From: Allolobophora icterica
Lineage: Eukaryota > Annelida > Clitellata > Crassiclitellata > Lumbricidae
DNA length: 64,000 bases
Reading direction: 5' to 3'
Assembly: GCA_963556255.1 (NCBI GenBank)
Contig: OY744604.1
Span: 72,204,779-72,268,778, forward strand
In this document: in pieces, positions 36,501 through 46,853 of the stretch
How the letters are laid out: every line of letters begins with the position of its first letter
Position numbering within the stretch: the stretch's first letter is position 1
Notes under the pieces: generated by a model
What the model saw: the letters and a program-made list of their open reading frames with translations, nothing else
Database searches by the model: none
Told to the model about the DNA's origin: nothing
Position numbers and translations under genes: made by a program

Positions 36501-37540
36501 CAGACCCAAAACGTGCGCATAGTCAGTCGTATCAATTTCTTTCGATAGCCTTTCCAAATTGCCTGACCGATAAATTTTATTATCTGGACTTCGCTAACGA
36601 ATAAAAGAAATTAAACTACAGAGAAATTACCAAAATAAGCTTGTTTTCTCTAATCAATGTTGATAATCGGCCTGTGTAAAATTTGTCGTCCCACGCGGCC
36701 GCCGGCGATCACCATCTTCAAGTCTCGAAAACCTCTGCTTCGTCAAATATATTTGTTTCAGAGCCTTTACAACATTTATTGAACGATATAATTTATCTAT
36801 CTGGACTTGGCTGATGAAAAAACCATTAGATTATAGAAAAACGGCCAATGGCATAGAAGCGGACGAGGCTATTTGAAATTTAAATGCCTGAATGTAATAA
36901 TTATTATCGAAAACATCGCCAAATTTGCCCTTATAACTTCAAAAAATCACTGGAAAACCCATGCAAGGGTTTTTTATGGAATGTATAATCATTCTTCTAT
37001 CTAACGTGTATAAATAGAACTCTAAATATAGCTAATTTATCTAAATAGCTGGGTTCCTAATCCATGCAGTCTAAAACGACCGCAATGGCCGCGGAAGAGT
37101 TAAAAGAAGATTTATGAATTGCACTTCAAGACAATGTAGCTTACCGTTATGTCACTCAACGAACTGAGCTTTGCATGTTTAGCGTTCTCATCTTGTTGGA
37201 AATCCGCTAAAAGAGAAACAAATGCAATATTCTGAAACCAATTGTTTAATAGAATTCTAAACCACAATCGAGACAAGTAACTGTATTTAGTATTACTAAC
37301 GAGTCTGTAGTACAACGATGCACAGAGCTGAACATATGGAAACTGTGTTCTGGAAGTCTGGCTACGTAGTTCTGATTAGCATTAACTATGGTTCCGAAAA
37401 GTGAGTGCTGAATGAATCATTGAATCGAGAAACCACAATAAAGCGTATTTTAAAATACTTCCTTCTGTTAACTTACAACATGAGCTTTCATTTGCTTGGT
37501 CGTCATTGCAGGATTCCAATGGTGTGCGTTTCTTCGACAT
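33520..37540 (-). CDS. F-box-like / beta-propeller-like protein, unit 4
   Basis: Predicted four-exon gene of 392 residues: exons 37477-37540, 37145-37206, 35323-35530 and 33520-34364; phases 1, 0, 1. Exon 1 begins MSKKRTPLESCNDDQANE; exon 2 has DENAKHAKL (the nuclear-signal-like motif is weakened by R to H); exon 3 is F-box-like (MQDLPVEVIENILF, KLVKSVWKEKADLV); the last exon has propeller-like repeats (VYDRNNMAKVKDVIPLPG, ACNVSNCLYVLN, IYNANGSL, DIYGRLLL) and ends IFRFTEE. All splice sites are plausible (exon 2 acceptor TTTTAG). A TTAA-flanked element (36079-37099) sits in intron 2. The CRE pair present in units 1-3 is missing, because homology stops at about 37585 and AT-rich repeat follows. 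The coding part is intact but expression may be altered. Confidence 0.7.
36079..37099. mobile_element. TTAA-flanked non-autonomous element, 1021 bp
   Basis: Ends CTCTTTCGCAGCCATATTG and (reversed) CTCTTCCGCGGCCATTGCG, flanked by TTAA on both sides (36075-36078 and 37100-37103). The empty site GGGATTAAAAGAA is seen in unit 1 near 4027. TTAA duplication is characteristic of piggyBac and Kolobok transposases; the ends do not settle which. No transposase. Confidence 0.85.
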
Positions 37541-37589
37541 GGCATAAAGAAAGTGTTACGATCTACAGAACAAAAGTTCAACAGTAAAT

Positions 37590-37885
37590 TATACTGTTAT
37601 TTAAATATTATTTAAATAGTTCGTAATTATTTACTACACTATGTAAAATAGTTATGTAGATGGACCTACTGAAATAGCATTTAAATAGTATGTACCTATA
37701 TATTTATTTACTATAAATTTATTATAAAGCAAATTGTAAACCACCACTAGTTCTATATCTACAATGATTAAATTTGAATTCTATCCAGTGCTCAAGTAGA
37801 GACTAGTAATGCAGCATTCTCACCAAGAAAAGGAATCGTTCATCAGATGAAACTTTTTAAACTACTAAACTGAATGTTAATGTAA
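37590..37885. repeat. AT-rich repeat, unit 4 copy (part)
   Basis: Copy of 4840-5110. It continues at 41810-41904 and 44390-44480 after interruption by other insertions. Confidence 0.75.
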
Positions 37886-38574
37886 TACGTTTCGCTTTCT
37901 AGGACCACATTGTAATGACGGGCCATTGGAATCTTCCCACTTAGTGGGGACAAGTGGTCGGGCCCCCTTCCCTTCCACAGCAGATAGTCCTAGTAATGCT
38001 TCCACGGCCGACAGGACCTCAACTGGACATTCGCTCAAGGGAAATTTCCCTCCTGGCCCGCACTTAGTTCTTCTCAAAATTTCAGGGCAGGGAGAGTTAC
38101 AGGCAAGCAAGGGTATTCCCTCACCACCAGACGCGTTTACCCAGGATGACTGTGTGATAGGGCTTTAACCTAACGATGTCCGTGACCATTGGATGGAAAG
38201 TAACCCACTCCTGCAGATCAGGGTTCGTTTCAGCCCGTTATAACTACTGGTGCATTCAAGGGTAAGAGCCGGGCTGCTAAGTGATCCCTTTCAGCCCTCA
38301 TCTGTTTCAGTTCACGTAAAGTAAGAAGGTGTAAGTCGGGAGACATGTCAGACAGGTTGGGTGAGGACTCGACACTAGGCATCCTATTACCTCCCTCTCT
38401 CCTATCTTCCTCCGACCCAGACATTCTTATAGCCTGTCTTACCACTGACTTACTAAAATAGTAAGACTGGTGCATCTGACACAATTTCAAGTGATTAATT
38501 TCTATATTATGATTCAGTATGAGCAGCCAACACTTCAGTTGCGTGTAAAATAAACATAAATGAAAACCAATATT
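37886..38574. other. Unclassified insert, left part
   Basis: Absent from unit 1 at the matching place, so inserted. The minus strand has a frame at 38230-38586 (TLRELKQMRAERDHLAARLL, coiled-coil-like) and another at 37877-38110. Together they hint at a gag-like or other transposon ORF, but I cannot identify it. It continues at 41110-41800 after the long-TIR element. Confidence 0.4.
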
Positions 38575-41109
38575 GGGTGATTCCACGTCAGTTCAACCAA
38601 AGTGATTGACACGACCGACTCAGATTTACATGAAATTTTGCCCACTTGTTGGGCCATATAAGATATGCATAAAACCGCAAAAAAATTTTTTTGGTCAACT
38701 GCATTCCGAGATACGGGTCGACGAACTTTGACCTGACCCGCTCGACCTCGTACCTTTGGACGTCTGTATCTCAGCTTATTATATGAGAGCTAGGAAGGTG
38801 TTCTTGGTGTCATTATTCAGCTCTTTTGATGAACTATTTGGGCAAATTTATCATGACTGTTTAAAAGTTTAACATCGAAACCATATTCCACAAATGAGCA
38901 CTTTAACCTTGACCTTGACCTTTTCGCAACTTTTTTAAAATCTGAAAAAATTCACAGTTATACATTGAAGTGCCTTGAACATCCTCAGAAAAAATAAGAA
39001 TGGGATCTCTAACGGTTTTTTTTCCATAATTTTTGTGTGTATACAGTTACGTGCAAACTTCAATATCGCTGTCTCCTTAAATTGATATCGCACATGTTCA
39101 ACTTGCTACTGCTGTCTATAGTTCATTCTAGTAATTTTGAAGTGTCTTGAACATCTTCAGAAGACATCAGAATGGGATCTCTAATGGTTTTTTTTAACTA
39201 CAAAACTTAGTCTAGATGGAGGTGTATGCCAATTTGTAGGAAATCTGTTTTCTGCCAACACTGCTTGAAAACATAACATATTAATTTCTAAGTCTTAAAA
39301 CAATATAGTTTATGAACTATACTCTTGAATAAGTAGAAGAATAGAAGGAAAGAAATATGAACAAAAAAGAACCTGGGTTAAGATCACATGTATTCATTCA
39401 TTCAGAAAATTTATAACTAGTGCTCCATCAACATATGTACTATATTATATCCAATGCTCTTAATACATGTTCTTTTTGCTCACACATAGTTTTAAGTTAT
39501 TCTTAGGAATTTATTTGTGTACAATTTAACAACTATTATCACAGTTCTCAGGACGGCAGCTTTCTAATTTTACCATTTCCAAGTTGGTAGCAGTTTATCA
39601 GAGAAAAGATGTCTGAAGGTAAAGCTACAGGACTTCAAATGTCAAATTGTTGAATTTCCTCTGCAGTACCCTAGCCTAACCTGATGGTTTAATACATATA
39701 CATGCAGCATACAAGCCTTCATTGGTGAACTGTATTTAAGTAAGCCTGGTAATAAATTACCTTGGTACAAGTGATAAATTTTAAGTACTAGTGGATAATT
39801 AATCATTTCAGAGATCTATTAATTAGTCATGAATGTACAGTGTTGACTTGGAATTGTCCTCATCTTGAAACTGAAGAAGTGATAAATAGATCTTTAATTT
39901 ATATTATATAAATTATGAATCTTTAATTTATTTAGAACTTAGGGAGTTAGAGTATAAATTAGGCCTACATCAATTTTATGACAAATATGTTGTTCAGTTT
40001 ATATTATAAATTTTTTAATCTTTAATGGATATATTTCACTGTTCAAAATCATGAAACCTGTTTTCTGAAAATAAGAAATCTTTTTAGATACTCGCAGTGT
40101 AAGCAAGTCTTCTGGCAGTAGTAAAAGCAGACATAGTGTATGTTGCGATCCATTCAACTGTCATTTTAAATATGTGACCAAGGGATTAAGATCAGTACTC
40201 TTGAAGCATCTGAGAACCCACCAATATCTGAGGCTCCAACCAGGTGAAAAACTGTGCACCGCATGCCGAAAGCGTATCTCAACCAGCGTCTTGCCAGAAA
40301 AGAAGACATCGGCTAGCTCAGGAGCTCAACTTCATGATGAAGCTGAGCAGAGTGATGTGCCATTGTCCGCACATGTTTCGAGTTCGTCAAATGATGAATT
40401 CATTTCATTAAACCATGAGTTATCGGTCCTGAATGAAACATTAGGTGCCTTTGGGGAGTCTCCTGTTACATGTGATCTTAATCCAGGTTTTTTTCATATT
40501 TCTTCAGGACTTCTATTCTTCTACTTATTCAAGAGTATAGTTCATAAACTAGATTAAGACTTAGAAATTAATAAGTTATGTTTTCAAGCAGTGTTGGCAG
40601 AAAATAGATTTCCTACAAATTGGCATATACCTCCATCTAGACTAAGTTTTGTAGTAAACAAACTATTAGAGATCCCATTCTGATGTCTTCTTAGGATGTT
40701 CAAGACACTTCAAAATTACTAGAATGAACTATAGACAAAAGTAGCAAGTTGAACATGTGCGATATCAATTTAAGGAGACAGCGATATTGAAGTTTGCACG
40801 TAACTGTATACACCCAAAAATTATAGAAAAAAGAGATCCCATTTTGATTTTTTCTGAGGATGTTCAAGACACTTCAGTGTATAAGTGTGAATTTTTTCAG
40901 ATTTTAAAAAGTTGCGAAAAGGTCAAGGTTAAAGTGCTCATTTGTGGAATATGGTTTCGATGTTAAACTTTTAAACAGTCATGATAAATTTTTTTTGCGG
41001 TTTTATACATATCTTATATGGCCCAACAAGTGGGCAAAATTTCATGTAAATCTGAGTCGGTCGTGTCAATTTCAGTTGCAAATTTTGTTGATCTGACACG
41101 GAATCACCC
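38575..41109 (+). mobile_element. Element with very long inverted repeats, 2535 bp
   Basis: Starts GGGTGATTCCACGTCAG and ends with the reverse complement of GGGTGATTCCGTGTCAG. The inverted repeats extend roughly 600-780 bp inward (for example GTATACAGTTACGTGCAAAC near 39045 and its reverse near 40795). Flanked by TATT (38571-38574 and 41110-41113). The unique centre (about 39350-40510) holds a short spliced gene. The superfamily is not clear from 4-bp duplications and these ends. Confidence 0.85.
39608..40557 (+). CDS. Transposon-encoded Cys/His protein, truncated
   Basis: Predicted exon 1 is only MSE plus one base (39608-39617, donor GTAAAG). Exon 2 starts after TTTTTAG at about 40089 in matching phase 1 and reads DTRSVSKSS...HSVCCDPFNCHF, then GLRSVLLKHL and LQPGEKLCTACRKRIS, i.e. 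a CC..H..CxxC pattern suggesting a zinc-binding DNA-recognition domain. A donor may lie after GESPVT near 40470; the frame otherwise runs to a stop at 40555-40557. Catalytic residues of a transposase are not present, so the copy is internally deleted. Function unknown. Confidence 0.5.
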
Positions 41110-41815
41110 TATTCAGTTCTTGATCACTTATCTAATACAACAAACTAAAACAATATCACTGCCCCGGGCAATGATTTAAGTCTTATCCTAACCGAAACTT
41201 ATCAGAGGGGGTACCTTCACCTCGCAGAGCGTTAACTCTTACTTCTCAGTCGCTCTTACAAAATGGTCTAAGACAGTTATTATCATTAACAATGATAGTA
41301 TTATCAATGCAGTAAATTTCACTCTTACGACTAATTAAACGAAATCAACGTCAGGAACGCCTCTACCCTTGGTAGTGCTCGGATTTAATTCGATGGTAAT
41401 TACGGGCTTCAAAAAGAATATTTGAACTCCCAGAGTGTTGACTTAACTACTAAACTAGGCAGACTCCCTCAGAAAAGGCTTACATGTAGTCAATCAAATA
41501 ATTAGCCAAATTGCTGTCTTCTATCACACAAAATCGTCAACCATCAGAAACAACAATTCAAGAACCAAGCTTATACCACGTGCCAATATTAACCAATCAG
41601 GGCGGCCTTACTCCCAATTTCTTATCAGCGATTGGTCCGCTTAATTTACTCGCCGTAATTAGAGCAATCGGGCGCGTTTCTAAGGGTTCGCTGCATACAG
41701 GCAGAGCTCTGCATCCAGGCCTTATTAGGCGTGAAGAAATGACGGGTCATCACATTATTAATACAGCAGAAATTGCAAGCTGTCTAATTATCTGTAGGCG
41801 TAACTGAAACCTATA
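41110..41815. other. Unclassified insert, right part
   Basis: No recognisable gene. It ends about 41790-41815 where homology to the AT-rich repeat of unit 1 (5385-5410) resumes. Confidence 0.4.
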
Positions 41816-42000
41816 ATAGCTAAATAGTTTTAAATAGTCACGTGGTATTTGTAATAGTCCACAGATATTTACTATTTTAAATACTTTTAAAAAAGTTTTA
41901 TGTAGGGGAGAGTTGCCCTAATTGAAACGCTTATGCAGCAAACGAGATGAAACATGTTAATTACATGTGTTTTAGAAACTTATGATATGCATTACAATTG

Positions 42001-42704
42001 AAGGGCTTGCCTCGATAACCAGGTATGTCGACATAGGCCTACCTGGTTTATGTGAAAAAGTATGCCAGCGTGCTTGGAATATTGTATTCTATATAACCTG
42101 CAAATTTGGTGCAAATCTGATTATTTTTGAATTGGCTTTTGGATAAACAAGTTTGTCGACATATGGTATTTAGCAGCCGGCAGCATTACTCCAGTGCAAT
42201 AACCCGGTATGATAAAAAAAATTATCGTTTTTTCTAGTAATCTTTGTATTAAAACCGGTGCAATAATCAGGTTATTTGACATAGGGGCCTACCCGGTTCT
42301 TGACTGTTACTTACTCTACAATTCACTGATTTTGCGTTATTTTTTCCTTACTGTAATGTAGCTATGATGACTTACCTTTTTATTGCACGATTAATTTGTA
42401 CTGTTTGCTATTCACCATTTGGTGCAAGAATAAGGTATGTCGACTAACAGCAGGCGATGTTGGGTTATTGAGTGTCAATAACCAGGTATGAAGCAAAATG
42501 TCGTGAAAAAACATTAAAGTTATCTTTTGTATTGCATTATGTAACAATTTCGTGAAAGACAATAACAACTCAGACGGTGTTTCAAACAGCTTGTCGATAT
42601 CTCGTAAAATGGCTTAGATACAACAGTTTGAAGTGTCAAATCTTTGAAGCCATTTTCCCAAAACTCAAAAAATCCGACATACCTGGTTATTGATGCAAGC
42701 CCTT
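42001..42704. mobile_element. MITE nested in pogo-like element, 704 bp
   Basis: Ends AAGGGCTTGCCTCGATAACC and (reversed) AAGGGCTTGCATCAATAACC, flanked by CAATTG on both sides (41995-42000 and 42705-42710). The motif AATAACCAGGTATG with GTCGACATA recurs about five times inside in both orientations. No coding capacity. Confidence 0.83.
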
Positions 42705-43191
42705 CAATTGTCTACCAATAAACTACAAGTGTGGTTTATATCAAAGTTATAGATGTATTCTTTCAGAGGAAATTTAACCATTTTCAATGACACCCTAATG
42801 TTCCAATTAAGGAAACCAGTTGCCTTCATTGGAACACATGGTTGCCCTATTTGGAACACTAATTAGTATTTAGTTTTTTTATTATTGTTTTGCGTTTTTT
42901 ATTAAATTTTCAAGTTTCTTTAAACAAAATCAGTTTTTATTGTCATTCAGCACAATAGTATGTAAAGTTTATTGAGAAAGTGTGAAGTCCACGATGAATA
43001 AATGGATGTCAGGAAGCATGCGATGTCTTGTTCATCAATATCATCAACAGCTTGACTTGCTGGCAAGGAATTAACAAACGTTTTGTCACTTCTGCTACTT
43101 CTTTTTAGGAAGTGTACTTCAAACTTCCAACATCCTCATTACTATCATTTAATTTTTTTATCTGACCAACGTTGCAGTTTCTCAGGTTGGC

Positions 43192-43695
43192 CTAGCTATA
43201 CTTTACAAGAACCCATTTACCAACTGAAACCTCACTTGAATCGACCTGATTTTGTTTATTGGCAATCGGCAAGTGAATGTTACTTGGCTCTCTCAGTGAT
43301 AATTCGGGATGTCTTCTCATGAATGCATAATACCATTTCTTTCCAGCCATTCGAGTGTCCTGATTAAAATTATGCTTTAAATTATGGGCCTCAGCAAGGT
43401 CAAACGCCAACCGACGCAAATCATCTATGCGTAATCCAGAGAACATTGATTCCAGCTGCAAGCAATGTTCAACTAATTCCTTCTCTAAATCACTTGAGAG
43501 AGAACATGCATGGCCATGATACTTCACGTCGCCAATAGCAATTTTATTTTTTCCATTTGAATGTCTAGACAATGTTGCCTTCGGAATTCCATAGGTTCTG
43601 GTTGATTCTGATAGTCCCATATCTCCTCTTTGAACGGCTGATACTGCTCTTTCAATATCTTCGCCAGTCCATTCTTCATACACTCTTCTTGACAT
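43192..43695 (-). CDS. Pogo-type transposase N-terminus (psq HTH and CENP-B-type HTH)
   Basis: 167 codons. Residues 8-45 (EEWTGEDIERAVSAVQRGDM, YGIPKATLSRH) match the pipsqueak-type helix-turn-helix, and about residues 115-140 (GKKWYYAFMRRHPELSLREP) match the CENP-B/Tc5-type DNA-binding domain. Both are typical of pogo/Tigger/jerky transposases. The DDE catalytic domain is absent and the frame ends after about 30 unrelated residues (GKWVLVKYS). Likely a truncated transposase that may still bind DNA. Confidence 0.85.
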   Translation of the reverse strand: MSRRVYEEWTGEDIERAVSAVQRGDMGLSESTRTYGIPKATLSRHSNGKNKIAIGDVKYHGHACSLSSDLEKELVEHCLQLESMFSGLRIDDLRRLAFDLAEAHNLKHNFNQDTRMAGKKWYYAFMRRHPELSLREPSNIHLPIANKQNQVDSSEVSVGKWVLVKYS

Positions 43696-46007
43696 CTAAA
43701 TTTTAAAATATATACTACGTTTTAAAAGAGAGTTAGATTAACCCAAACTGTAAGATAATGAAACTGAACAGTGCTGGATTCAAGCATTTGCAAGAACTTC
43801 TAGATTAGTTTTCTAAAGACATAGAACAATAGAGGAGCAATCAATGAAGCTTCTTAAAACTGTAAAAAGCCTTTTCTGTGTAGATCTACACATTCGAAAT
43901 AGAAGTAGGGCCTAATAGTTCTATGAATAAATATATTCAATCCGAGTCTCCCTGAATGGAACGGCTGAGTTGCCCTAAATGAAACGTTCCATCCAGGGCA
44001 ACTTAGCAGTTCCATTCAAGGCAACTGGGACTACTTTTACAAGATGTTTAGTCCCATAAAATAGGTTGCATCACGCGCTCAGACCTTTATTATCATTCAA
44101 GCACACTTACCTTAGCTACAGATTAGCGTAGGAATTCAAAAGTTATTCGCTGTAACGCCGGTTTAATATTTGATCTTATCGATACAACTAATTTATAAGA
44201 AGTGTACCAAAATTATATATTTTAACTTTATTAAAGAAGTACAGCTCCTATCGCCACCAAACAATCCACCATGATGAATCGTACTTAGCGCAATACTACA
44301 CCAAGCGCAGACACATTAAATATGCATAATTCCGCGAAAAAAATAAAAATTCCAATCAAGGAGCCGTTCCAATATAGGAAACTCTCCCCTATACAGTAGG
44401 CCCCTACTATTTCCGATTGACCTATTCTATTTAAAAAAATAATCACCCTGCAGAGTATTTATTCCAACACGTAGGCCTACACTGAATTCTATTAATTCCT
44501 ATTGCTATCCTTACGCTTCCTAACATAATCCATTTGACTAGTATAAGACATACAGTAGCTGCTATATACAGATCTACTATACCGATCAAGTTTTGTTATA
44601 AACACTAGTACTGTGTTGCAAGACCTGCACCAGCTGCCCACGTATTGCATGTAGACAGTAGCATGATCGACTATAGATGTGTCCACAAATGCGGACAGAG
44701 GGCTAAATATGAAAGAACGGGCGCTCAGAGCATGTTAATGGAGCTAGGAACCAGACTTGTTGTCCTCGAGACCAAGGTCTTGGTCTCGAGTGCACTCGAG
44801 TTCGTTTTAAAAAGTCTTTGTCTTGGTCTTGAGACCAAAAGTCTTGGTCTTGGTCTTGGTCTTGAAGTTCAAAGTCTTGGTCTTAGTCTTGGCCTTGGTC
44901 TTGAGGTTCAAAGTCTTGGTCTTGGTTTCGCAAGACCAAGACCGGCTGTCAATATGAACAAAACTCAAGAATAAAAAAAATTATCAAGCCTGTTTGCATC
45001 ATAGCCTGCGACAAACACCTACGGACGGAGAGAAGTTTTAATTGTTAGTCAGGAAAACCCATCGGCAGCAGCAGCTATAGGTTATATGCTGTGTTTGGAA
45101 GCACTGCCGAGACTTTTTATGAAGCCATGGGAAGATTTCAAAAAGGCTCACGATTTGAACAGTTAAATCCTGCAGTGCTTGAAAAGCTACTGCAGTGTGT
45201 GCCAGCGACTTCAGCAGGAACGGATTAACCACTCGGGGGGGGGCCTATGCTATTTATGCACGGGGACCCTTGTCGTACTGAGCATGGAACGATGGGGAAG
45301 CCGTAAAGACATTATTATTACAGAGGTTTTATATAACGCCTCTTCAAGATTATCTACTCAGGAGCATGACAATCAACTTGTAGAAAAACATGGCAGGGTC
45401 ATTGTACCTTGCTGCTCAAATTTGTAGCCTATGCATTCAGCACTGCATTTTGGGACTATGCCTAAGCTTGTTTCAATTACAGTATATTGCCACATGCAGT
45501 TAGCATAAAATTTTAATAAAAATTTGAAAATGTTCTATTCATTTCTAACAGCTCAGAAACACTTGCGTCTTCTATAGCAGCTGCAAACTGCGCAATGATG
45601 TTCATCAAATGAAATGAATTTAAGTAGCCTATATATGCGCCTATAGCTATGACTCTCAGCCATGGGCGCCCGCAGGATTTTTTTCAGGGGAGGCCAGTCA
45701 CGGCCGGGAGCTCTGGCGGTGATCTTGTTTGACAGGTGGGGGGACACTTTTGAACTGATCTGGAAAAAAAGAGTTTTGAACTGATCTGCTCCAAAAAAGG
45801 TCCAAAAACATTTTCGCGCGTCAAATTTGAAGTACTTTTTTCGCTGTTTCTTCTAAATCTGGGGTCGGATGTATGGTGTGTCTATTTTATTAATTTAAAA
45901 TTTAGTTACAATCCTCTGTATTCTCGAATAGGGCCTACAATGATGGGATCTCGAAATGAACTGATCTAGTCTCTCTTTCTCCTCCCAATCTGAAAGCCCA
46001 TAGGCTG

Positions 46008-46115
<108 letters not shown>

Positions 46116-46853
46116 CCTACTTCTGATGAAATCCTCTTGATGGTAGACTGACACGTCTCTGGCGACCAGTTGCTCCGTCACCTGACCCCATCTTACCTGT
46201 ACTCTACCTTCCGTCTCTACAGAAGAAGTAACCGTTTTTTTCTAGTTAGCAATGTTAATATGTATAGTTAAGGCTGATTTTTTTTAAAGGGATAATTTGT
46301 CTTATCTTTAATTTTTCGTATTAAGTTTGTCTAGATTGTTTAGTTAAGGCTGACTTTTTGGTATTAAATTTGTCTATAGTGTATTGATTGTAATTTGCTT
46401 GGACTATTACGTAATTTTTCATCTTTAAGTTTGTTTAGATTGTTTAGTTAAGGCTGATTTTTTTTTATATGTGGTGATATATCTCATCTTTGATTTTTCG
46501 TATTAAGTTTGTTTAGATTGTTTAGTTAAGGCTGACTTTTTGGTATTAAATTTGTTTATAGTGTAGTGATTGTAATTTGCTTGGACTATTACGTTCTATA
46601 ATTCCCTTCGGTTCGGACTAGAATGACCGTATTGGCTAGATTAGTTTAAGTTCAGCCGACTCTGATGTAAATAGTATAGTATTTCGTTTTAAGACTAAAT
46701 CCTAATTGTTTTTCGTCCCTCCTCCTCCCCTTCTCCCTCCTCATTCTTTATTTCCTTTTCTCCTAATTTTCCATCTTTTCTAGTTAAGATTCGCTTGATA
46801 CTATTGTACTGCATTATTGGATCAGTCGCGAGCCGTGTGATTCTTATAGGTCG

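Larger units (their letters stand above)
41905..44389 (-). mobile_element. Pogo-like DNA transposon, defective
   Basis: Ends GGGGAGAGTTGCCCTAATTG and (reversed) GGGGAGAGTTTCCTATATTG, flanked by TA (41903-41904 and 44390-44391), as expected for the Tc1/mariner-pogo superfamily. It encodes an N-terminal pogo-type DNA-binding region (43192-43695, minus) but no DDE domain. Internal copies of GTTGCCCTA...GGAAC occur at about 42829-42860 and 43969-44030. A separate MITE is nested at 42001-42704. Confidence 0.88.

Noticed and set aside
37877..38586. Host gene on the minus strand
   Set aside because: Two short frames without introns or known domains inside an inserted block; kept only as an unclassified insert.
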